DNA from: a virus
IMG/VR virus record: IMGVR_UViG_3300009132_000022
Span: 1-28,697 of that record
DNA length: 28,697 nt
Direction: 5' to 3' (one strand)
A model generated the notes under the pieces. That model saw only the letters and a program-made list of their open reading frames with translations. It was not told the DNA's origin and ran no database searches. Position numbers and translations under genes: made by a program. Positions 21,189 to 26,404 of this stretch are shown one piece after another. How positions within the stretch are numbered: the stretch's first letter is position 1; each line of letters begins with the position of its first letter.

Positions 21189-21773
21189 CTAGTCCGAAAG
21201 ATACGTTTTATTTTTTAATCTAGCACCTACTCTAACAGGTTTTTTTAGTTTAGGGACAGGCTCATTTAAAACATCTTTTAAATATTCACCTAACGGTTTG
21301 TAATCTTTGGAGCGTTCTATAGGTTTATAGTCTTCTGCTTTTTTCTCTCTATGCAGCTTCTCCATTATTTCTGTCCTTACCTCCCCTTCATACCTTCGTA
21401 AGCATTCTAAAATCTCTGCTGTCTTTAGCCTCTCAAACAGTTTACCAAACTTCCCTTGCCTAATCATAATAAAGCAAGCTCTCATCTCTTCGAGTTTAAG
21501 AGTGGGGTGTTCTTCTAAAATACTCCTACAACAAAATTGTAGCTCTTCATCTGTTGATAGGGTTTTGTTAGCGTCTATCTCTTTTATTAACCTGCCTACC
21601 TCTGACATAATCCAACCACGTACTATAGCAGGGTTGTTTTTTACTGCTGTTCTAATGTTTGTGCCTTTTACCCAAGCATCTTTTGGAGAAATTATAGAGC
21701 TGCTATCCTTTAATAACGAAATCGTGTAAGGCTTCAGGTGTGAAGTTTTCTTTGTTAAATCCTTTTTTTCCAT
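21189..21773 (-). CDS. Replication-associated protein
   Basis: This 194-aa protein begins MEKKDLTKKTSHLKPYTISL and has a mostly helical core: ELQFCCRSILEEHPTLKLEE, then MIRQGKFGKLFERLKTAEIL and ECLRRYEGEVRTEIMEKLHR. A basic tail follows. I recall the motif 'HP.LKL.E....F.....G.YGK.F.R......I...L..Y' in proteins that follow the replication initiator in Bacteroidota phages, where a helicase-loader or initiator-partner role is plausible. Its start lies 71 bases inside the previous gene, so translation is probably coupled. No NTPase motif is present. Confidence 0.55.
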   Translation of the reverse strand: MEKKDLTKKTSHLKPYTISLLKDSSSIISPKDAWVKGTNIRTAVKNNPAIVRGWIMSEVGRLIKEIDANKTLSTDEELQFCCRSILEEHPTLKLEEMRACFIMIRQGKFGKLFERLKTAEILECLRRYEGEVRTEIMEKLHREKKAEDYKPIERSKDYKPLGEYLKDVLNEPVPKLKKPVRVGARLKNKTYLSD

Positions 21774-22356
21774 TTGTGTGTGTTTTATTTCTTCTTTTCC
21801 ATTGTCTAGCGCAAGCTTTCCAATCTTTTATTTTATTACCGCCTTTGACTTTCCATCCTACCCCGTCGTACCAATCTACAAATTTTTCTGCTTCTACTTT
21901 ATCCAAACCCAAAGAAAAAAAGTAATCTATACATTCTTCCAAAGAAGATGGTTTACCCTTCTTATTAGTAATATTGGTTAAAGTAGTATTGGTTATAGTA
22001 TGTCTCACTAAAGTCTGGGTGTCACCCGCACTAGATTCTGGGTGGGACTCGCACTTAATTGAGGGTGTCACCCTCAGTAAAGTATGGGTAGCTTTTAACG
22101 TCCTATGACTACCTCCCACTTTTTTTGTAACCTTCCTTTTTAGTAGTTTTTTCTTAACTAAACTAGCTATAGCTTTTTCTACTCCAGACTCACTTATACC
22201 TAATAAGTTAGCTAAATGAATATTGGAGACAAAACACTCTAAGTTGTTTTTAGAAAAAGAATCTACTTCTAAAAGAATTATTTTTTGCGTCCAAGAAATT
22301 GTGGTGTCTAAATATAGAGCAGCAGGAATCCATACGCCTTTAAAGTTTCTACCCAT
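21703..22356 (-). CDS. Winged-helix replication initiator / replisome organiser
   Basis: This 217-aa protein begins MGRNFKGVWIPAALYLDTTI. The N-terminal winged helix spans about 22-85 (SWTQKIILLEVDSF, then NIHLANLLGISESGVEKAIA and LVKKKLLKR). A Thr/Asn-rich linker (about 90-135) separates it from a C-terminal domain with EAEKFVDWYDGVGWKVKGG and IKDWKACARQWKRR. This is the layout of phage O-type replisome organisers, which bind the origin and recruit the helicase. No helicase gene is found, so the host helicase is probably used. The repetitive linker is a common place for iteron-like origins in such genes, but no repeats were identified in it. Confidence 0.7.
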   Translation of the reverse strand: MGRNFKGVWIPAALYLDTTISWTQKIILLEVDSFSKNNLECFVSNIHLANLLGISESGVEKAIASLVKKKLLKRKVTKKVGGSHRTLKATHTLLRVTPSIKCESHPESSAGDTQTLVRHTITNTTLTNITNKKGKPSSLEECIDYFFSLGLDKVEAEKFVDWYDGVGWKVKGGNKIKDWKACARQWKRRNKTHTNGKKGFNKENFTPEALHDFVIKG

Positions 22357-22444
22357 AAAATAAAAAGTGTGTTATTATTACTCCCAAAGTTAATATAATA
22401 AGCGTTACTATTTTGTTTTTTCTGGTGCTAGGATTGAACAACAT
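22349..22444 (-). CDS. Tiny membrane peptide (31 aa)
   Basis: A 31-codon frame starts at ATG 22444 inside the helix-turn-helix gene and stops at TAG 22349 inside the next gene, exactly bridging the gap between them. The product is a short basic N-terminus (MLFNPSTRKNK) followed by a hydrophobic helix (IVTLIILTLGVIITHFLFYG), giving a single-pass membrane peptide. A run of A precedes the start. The frame is short and could be chance, but its bridging position and clean membrane helix argue for it. Confidence 0.4.
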   Translation of the reverse strand: MLFNPSTRKNKIVTLIILTLGVIITHFLFYG

Positions 22445-22673
22445 TCTTTTTTTTCATTTCTTCTACATCTAACTGACGTTGTTGTATCATAGAAATAATA
22501 TCCTGCACAGGTTCATTGCTCCATTTTTGTAGCTCTGGTAGATACATAAAAAATTTCTTAGGGTCTTTGTTATACCATCTTGAAACAGTATTTTGACCTA
22601 ATCTTAAACACTCATCTAACCGTTTGTGAGTTTTAAAATGTACTTTAATAAATGCTCCCATCGACTTCATCAC
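22428..22673 (-). CDS. Small helix-turn-helix protein
   Basis: This 81-aa protein starts at one of several clustered Met codons (MMKSMGAFIKVHFKTHKRLD). A helix-turn-helix follows: RLDECLRLGQNTVSRWYNKD (18-37), then a helical region (PKKFFMYLPELQKW). The pattern resembles Cro or XRE-type phage regulators. It is early and overlaps the preceding gene by 29 bases. It is a candidate to bind the inverted repeat at 18194-18209 or related half-sites at the early promoter. Confidence 0.6.
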   Translation of the reverse strand: MMKSMGAFIKVHFKTHKRLDECLRLGQNTVSRWYNKDPKKFFMYLPELQKWSNEPVQDIISMIQQRQLDVEEMKKKNVVQS

Positions 22674-22851
22674 TTAATTGTTTTTTAGTTTTTAAAATAT
22701 TTAAAGCATAGTTTTTTACCCTTTCAAAATATACTGATTCAGGTTCGTGGTCTAATGCTCCTGTTGATTGTATTGCGCTATCTATTGCCCACTTTATATC
22801 CTCACTTGTTACAGGCATATAGTCATTTTCATAAATGTATTTTTTTTTCAT
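22645..22851 (-). CDS. Hypothetical early protein (68 aa)
   Basis: This 68-aa protein begins MKKKYIYENDYMPVTSEDIK. It is helical with an acidic middle and a basic C-terminal third (RVKNYALNILKTKKQ). No domain was recognised. Its start shares a base with the preceding stop (TAATG), so it is read together with its neighbours in the early operon. Confidence 0.65.
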   Translation of the reverse strand: MKKKYIYENDYMPVTSEDIKWAIDSAIQSTGALDHEPESVYFERVKNYALNILKTKKQLSDEVDGSIY

Positions 22852-23048
22852 TATATTCTTTTCTTAATTAACTTATTCAAGTCATCTATATGTATTTCTT
22901 TTAAAGAATCAACATAATGACTTTCCATAAAGTTTTGTACATCTTCTGGTTTTGCCCTTAAATAAACCTCAAAAGTTAAATCTGAATAATTGTTTTTTGT
23001 ATCGGTGTTTCCTGCTACAACCTCAATAGATAGCGTGTCTTTATCCAT
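22851..23048 (-). CDS. Hypothetical early protein (65 aa)
   Basis: This 65-aa protein begins MDKDTLSIEVVAGNTDTKNN and has a strand-rich N-terminal part (DLTFEVYLRAKPEDV) and a helical, charged end (YVDSLKEIHIDDLNKLIKK). No cysteine, membrane segment or recognised domain. It directly follows the SSB-like gene (two-base gap), so it may be functionally linked to DNA replication. Confidence 0.65.
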   Translation of the reverse strand: MDKDTLSIEVVAGNTDTKNNYSDLTFEVYLRAKPEDVQNFMESHYVDSLKEIHIDDLNKLIKKRI

Positions 23049-23050
23049 AA

Positions 23051-23581
23051 TTAAAAAGGTAAATCTTCTTGTGAAACCTCTTCTATTGGATAATTATTTT
23101 CTTTTTCTGCTTCTGCGTTTAACATATCTTCTTTAGTCCACTTACTAGAGGATAAGTCTTCAGACTCGCTGTAAGGCATTTTAACGATGCTGTCGCGTAG
23201 TTTTAAAAGTTTCTTAGCCATTACCTCCACTCGGTTTAAATAAGCGTCTTTATCACCGCTTAAATTGCCTAGAGCTAAAACGGCTGTGTTAATTGCCCAA
23301 GAGCTTTCTATTCTCTTTACCGTTTCTTCTTTATTAGAGCTAGATTTATTAGAGCTATAATTTACACTTTCTGGCTTTTTAACCTGACCCCAAGAAAAAT
23401 TATCTTTTGTTCCTTTTACTATTACCTCTACTTCGTCTCCACTTTTAAAAGGTGAAGTAAGTGTTTTGTGATTTGCTTTGATAGTTGAATCGTCTTCAAA
23501 AACGTATTCAAAAGAGTAAAGTGTTCCGTGCTGACTTTCATAAGTTCCTGCACCTTGTATTGAATCTATAATTTTTAGCAT
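23051..23581 (-). CDS. SSB-like single-stranded DNA-binding protein
   Basis: This 176-aa protein has a beta-rich N-terminal domain (about 1-70: MLKIIDSIQGAGTYESQHG, then YSFEYVFEDDSTIKA and SGDEVEVIVKGTKD) of the size and pattern of an OB fold. A Ser/Lys-rich linker, a helical middle and an acidic tip ending EEVSQEDLPF follow. A terminal acidic D-L-P-F is the signature by which SSB recruits partner proteins. The role would be to coat single-stranded DNA during phage replication. It is the third gene of the early operon. Confidence 0.65.
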   Translation of the reverse strand: MLKIIDSIQGAGTYESQHGTLYSFEYVFEDDSTIKANHKTLTSPFKSGDEVEVIVKGTKDNFSWGQVKKPESVNYSSNKSSSNKEETVKRIESSWAINTAVLALGNLSGDKDAYLNRVEVMAKKLLKLRDSIVKMPYSESEDLSSSKWTKEDMLNAEAEKENNYPIEEVSQEDLPF

Positions 23582-23590
23582 AATATAATT

Positions 23591-24046
23591 TTATGAATTT
23601 TTGTTTCTTACGTTTATCATTAATAACCTTCTAGCTCTTGGTAATTGCCTACCATAATAGAAGCTTAAATATCTTTCCTTGTCTCCTTTAGTATGAAAGA
23701 CCTCGTTATTTCTTTCTGTATTTAAAAGGTCTTCAACCTCTTTTCCTTGTAAACAGTATTGAAGCATCTGGTGAAACCTACACCCTTCATTACCCCAATA
23801 CGAAACATCTTTAAGTGAGCTGTCAAACATACCTTTAGTACAATAGTAATGAATAAAACTAGGTACTCCTGCCCAACCAACCCACTCACCATCTATTTTA
23901 GCTGTTATCACTTTGCCGTAGACTTTTGCTAAATCCTCATCGGTTAAACCTTTTGTCTTTAAAACGCAACCTCCAAACTCAAACCCCTCTGCTTCTACTG
24001 CTGCGTATTCTGTTCCGAAGTATTCTCTTATTTCTTTTCTTTCCAT
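23591..24046 (-). CDS. Hypothetical early protein with Cys-rich centre
   Basis: This 151-aa protein begins MERKEIREYFGTEYAAVEAE. It has aromatic and Cys-containing central segments (GWAGVPSFIHYYCTKGMFD, SYWGNEGCRFHQMLQYCL) and a basic end (YLSFYYGRQLPRARRLLMI). The scattered cysteines could bind metal but no regular spacing is seen. It is the second gene of the early operon, one base after the first. Early unknown genes often redirect the host, but no function can be assigned. Confidence 0.65.
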   Translation of the reverse strand: MERKEIREYFGTEYAAVEAEGFEFGGCVLKTKGLTDEDLAKVYGKVITAKIDGEWVGWAGVPSFIHYYCTKGMFDSSLKDVSYWGNEGCRFHQMLQYCLQGKEVEDLLNTERNNEVFHTKGDKERYLSFYYGRQLPRARRLLMINVRNKNS

Positions 24047-24047
24047 A

Positions 24048-24302
24048 TTAACAGTATAATGATGTTGGTATATTTTCCTGTAACTCTCGTATCTTCTCGA
24101 TATGTAGAAACCATAGACACGTTGTTTCCGCTTCCTTTAACATACCTTTCCAGTCCTCTTCGTTCATGCATTCGTCTATTGAATCTTGCAATCCCTGAAG
24201 TTGGTGTAGCATTTCGTCGTTGTAGTCATACCCTCCGTACTCTTCGAAGATGTCCCAACATTGACTGCTGAGTTTGTTTACTTTTTCTTTGTTTATATTC
24301 AT
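24048..24302 (-). CDS. First early protein (84 aa, acidic, helical)
   Basis: This 84-aa protein is the first gene after the strong early promoter, 22 bases downstream of its -7 element. It begins MNINKEKVNKLSSQCWDIFE and continues EMLHQLQGLQDSIDECMNEE, then CLWFLHIEKIRELQENIPT. It is mostly helical, acidic in the middle, with four cysteines in total. The leading position suggests an immediate role after infection, such as host takeover or anti-defence. No family is recognised. Confidence 0.7.
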   Translation of the reverse strand: MNINKEKVNKLSSQCWDIFEEYGGYDYNDEMLHQLQGLQDSIDECMNEEDWKGMLKEAETTCLWFLHIEKIRELQENIPTSLYC

Positions 24303-24324
24303 AGTATTATTTATTTATTTAATG

Positions 24325-24355
24325 CAAATATAGAGTATTTAATCTAATAATACAA
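24325..24355 (-). promoter_or_regulatory. Early promoter, Bacteroidota type
   Basis: On the minus strand TTG (24355-24353), a 20-base spacer and TATATTTG (24332-24325) match the TTG/TAnnTTTG consensus. Spacer length, the 13-mer TACTCTATATTTG and the 22-base distance to ATG are identical to the plus-strand promoter at 18165-18195. It drives the early operon and lies 47 bases past the lysis terminator. Confidence 0.9.
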
Positions 24356-24401
24356 ATACCGTAAATACCACCTTTTTTACCGCAAACAAATTACAGGGCA
24401 T

Positions 24402-24428
24402 AAAAAAAGGGCAACCCTAAAGCTGCCC
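24402..24428 (-). terminator. Rho-independent terminator after the lysis genes
   Basis: On the minus strand GGGCAGC pairs with GUUGCCC (one G-U pair) around a six-base loop and is followed by seven U. It insulates the early promoter from transcription coming from the lysis cassette. Confidence 0.88.
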
Positions 24429-24432
24429 TCAT

Positions 24433-24496
24433 CTTTTAACGAATATATGAAAGTATTAAATATCACCCATTACAATGAACAATTTCTCGTTAAAAG
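24433..24496. repeat. 10-bp inverted repeat with 44-bp interior
   Basis: CTTTTAACGA at 24433-24442 is the perfect reverse complement of TCGTTAAAAG at 24487-24496. The AT-rich interior holds no gene. The repeat lies between the stop of the small membrane gene and the terminator, so it could form a large hairpin at the end of the lysis transcript, be a protein-binding pair, or mark a replication or packaging site. Confidence 0.55.
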
Positions 24497-24497
24497 T

Positions 24498-24659
24498 TTA
24501 TTTACCTCTGCTTCTTCCTAACACTACTGCCTGAAGAATACGTGATAGTATGTTTACGATTCTGTCGTCTTTCGTGGTTTCAGTCAAAGCTGTATACGTT
24601 CCCAAAAAAGTGACTAGGGCGAGTAAAATTTCAACCCAGTTTCCTAAAAAAAATTCCAT
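24498..24659 (-). CDS. Holin-like small membrane protein (53 aa)
   Basis: A 53-codon frame starts at ATG 24659, four bases after the amidase stop. It begins MEFFLGNWVEILLALVTFLG, with one hydrophobic helix at about 8-25, and has a polar, basic end (DRIVNILSRILQAVVLGRSR). This resembles short proteins found beside endolysins in Bacteroidota phages. A holin or a membrane-anchored lysis helper is likely. There is a second small membrane protein on the other side of the amidase. Confidence 0.6.
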   Translation of the reverse strand: MEFFLGNWVEILLALVTFLGTYTALTETTKDDRIVNILSRILQAVVLGRSRGK

Positions 24660-24663
24660 TAGT

Positions 24664-25077
24664 TTATCTATTTAAAAATTTATATTTCTCTTGAACATCA
24701 AAAGATGGACAAGCTTTGTTTGAATATTCGTTGTGTCCGTGTAGTTCTAATTTACCAAAGGTAACTGATAATGACTCAACTAAATGAAAAAAAGCATTTT
24801 CTTGAAAAATTGACATAGTATCTTTAGGCTTTCCGTTTTCGTCTAATCCTCCTACGTAAGCTATTCCTATGCTGTCTTCGTTTTCCCCACTTGTATGCGC
24901 TCCCTGCGTAAATACATTACGTCCTAAAACTATTTCTCCATTAAGTAGTATAACATAATGATAACCCACATCTTTAAACCCCCTATCTAAATGCCAGTTT
25001 TTTATTGTTTCTAAAGAAACGTCTACACCTTCTTTAGTTGCTGTGCAATGTAGTATGATACGTTTAATATCTCTCAC
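24664..25077 (-). CDS. N-acetylmuramoyl-L-alanine amidase (endolysin)
   Basis: This 137-aa protein starts at GTG 25077, overlapping the stop of the gene before it (GTGA). It has the amidase_2/T7-lysozyme motif set: IILHCTAT (7-14) with His10, GYHYVILLNGEIVLGR (38-53), GAHTSGENEDSIGIAYVGG (59-77) and HGHNEYSNKACPSFD (113-127) with His115 and Cys123. Spacing of the last two ligands equals that in T7 lysozyme. The enzyme cuts the bond between muramic acid and the first alanine of peptidoglycan and lyses the cell. No signal peptide is seen, so a holin must let it through the membrane. Confidence 0.92.
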   Translation of the reverse strand: MRDIKRIILHCTATKEGVDVSLETIKNWHLDRGFKDVGYHYVILLNGEIVLGRNVFTQGAHTSGENEDSIGIAYVGGLDENGKPKDTMSIFQENAFFHLVESLSVTFGKLELHGHNEYSNKACPSFDVQEKYKFLNR

Positions 25078-25235
25078 TTTCTATTTTTTCTATGGGTTAT
25101 AATTCCCTCTACATTAAACCATATAAGAGTTATAGCTCCAACAATTCCTAGACCTATAGTAAGGTTTTCGCTAATGACCGCCCAAGACCATCCTGCCCAT
25201 AAAAAATTTATTCCCCAAAGCTTTCCGTTTTCCAT
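25074..25235 (-). CDS. Holin-like small membrane protein, Trp-rich (53 aa)
   Basis: A 53-codon frame starts at ATG 25235, sharing a base with the preceding stop (TAATG), and its stop overlaps the amidase start (GTGA). It begins MENGKLWGINFLWAGWSWAV and has a second hydrophobic helix, NLTIGLGIVGAITLIWFNV, then a basic end (HRKNRK). Two membrane segments plus a basic tail and direct coupling to the amidase make this the better holin candidate of the two small membrane proteins here. Confidence 0.65.
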   Translation of the reverse strand: MENGKLWGINFLWAGWSWAVISENLTIGLGIVGAITLIWFNVEGIITHRKNRK

Positions 25236-25795
25236 TATTCATCTAACATTACATAGTTAAAATATACATCCATTGTCCAACCTCCATTAAAAACATCTGT
25301 ACACCATATTTGAAAAGGCGTGTTTACTATTGACGTACTCCATTGTGAGCTACCACCTACACTAGAAGCTCCATTAAAAGCTGCTGAGATAGTTCCGCTA
25401 GATACTCCGTTCATCCAGTCCCTAGAGCTAGAATAGTAATCAGTTGTTCCTGCTGTTGCTGCGTCCCAACCTAGACGTAAGTCGTCAGAAGAAGATTCTG
25501 TGGACGCTCCATAAGTGGCTATACATAAAATACTAATAGGCATAACAATTTTACCTGCCTCTGCTGCTTTTAATGTTATAGGGGTGTCGTCATATTTCAT
25601 AGCCAGAACGTCTGCATTACTTAAAGATACTTTTACAAATTCCACTCTATTGCTACCCATTAAAGTTGAATACGATATCTTTTTGCTAGTTCCTGCTGCG
25701 CCCCCTGTAGTGTCGCTAACATCTACCAAAGTAAGCATATCTCCTGTTTCTGGTTCAGTTAGTAACTGTGTTAGGTCTGTGAGTTTTGTTGCCAT
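25235..25795 (-). CDS. Small tail fibre / structural protein
   Basis: This 186-aa protein opens with MATKLTDLTQLLTEPETGDM, then LTLVDVSDTTGGAAGTSKKI and SYSTLMGSN. The sequence 'L.DLT......GD.L.LVDVSDT....GTSKKISYS.L' is a familiar start of phage fibre or decoration proteins that fold against the virion. The rest is beta-rich with many Ser, Gly and Trp residues. It lies just before the lysis cassette. It may be a short fibre or side-protein. No cleavage or enzymatic motif was noticed. Confidence 0.55.
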   Translation of the reverse strand: MATKLTDLTQLLTEPETGDMLTLVDVSDTTGGAAGTSKKISYSTLMGSNRVEFVKVSLSNADVLAMKYDDTPITLKAAEAGKIVMPISILCIATYGASTESSSDDLRLGWDAATAGTTDYYSSSRDWMNGVSSGTISAAFNGASSVGGSSQWSTSIVNTPFQIWCTDVFNGGWTMDVYFNYVMLDE

Positions 25796-25828
25796 TTTTT
25801 AATGTACGCTTTTAATCTAGCGTGGTTT

Positions 25829-26404
25829 TTATGCGTTAAAATATTTGATACCGAGCGCACCTGCGAGTGCTTTGAGTTGGTTGTCGTCGGTAATTTTGGG
25901 ATATACGTTGAGTCCTCCAAAGTAATTGCGTTGTGATGGTGAAAGGTCTGAACCTGTATTTTGATTATATTCTGGTAGAGTAGCTGTATTGTTTTGGATA
26001 AAATCAATCATTCTCTCTCTATAAAACATAGCTATCTCGTTAGCTCTTTGTACTACTTCTTTAATATCAGAAATACTAGCAGGTGAGCCTTGCTCAGAAG
26101 TAGGTACAGTAACTGAGTTATTTGAAAATCTTAAACGTACTACGTAAGCCACTTCACAAAATGAAAACTGAACTAAAGCAGGTTGTATATAATCTTCTAC
26201 TAAGGTAAGATAAGAACCAGTTAAAGGCGTTCCTGCTGCTATTTGTGTTTTTAGATAATTGTCTAACTCCGTTCCCAGAGCAGGTAGAATTTGCCTGTCT
26301 TGAGCTATATTTATATACGGAGTTAATAGGTTGTCATCTACAGCAGAACCTAACGCTGTATCTCTTTTTAGCTTACTAGCTGAAATGTATAGTGTTGTTG
26401 CCAT
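25829..26404 (-). CDS. Head-tail connector-like protein
   Basis: This 191-aa protein begins MATTLYISASKLKRDTALGS and continues VDDNLLTPYINIAQDRQILP, then LTLVEDYIQPALVQFSFCEV and a long helix (KEVVQRANEIAMFYRERMI). The opening 'L.....LK..T.....VD..L..PYI..AQD..I.P.LG' is typical of a DUF6712-like family placed next to portals, where connector or head-completion roles are likely. It overlaps the portal stop by one base (TAATG). A connector role is inferred from position and helical layout. Confidence 0.55.
   Translation of the reverse strand: MATTLYISASKLKRDTALGSAVDDNLLTPYINIAQDRQILPALGTELDNYLKTQIAAGTPLTGSYLTLVEDYIQPALVQFSFCEVAYVVRLRFSNNSVTVPTSEQGSPASISDIKEVVQRANEIAMFYRERMIDFIQNNTATLPEYNQNTGSDLSPSQRNYFGGLNVYPKITDDNQLKALAGALGIKYFNA

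Noticed and set aside
22385-22392. TAACTTTG as a promoter for the replication gene
   Set aside because: It matches the -7 consensus, but no TTG lies 17-23 bases upstream and the site is inside the early operon.
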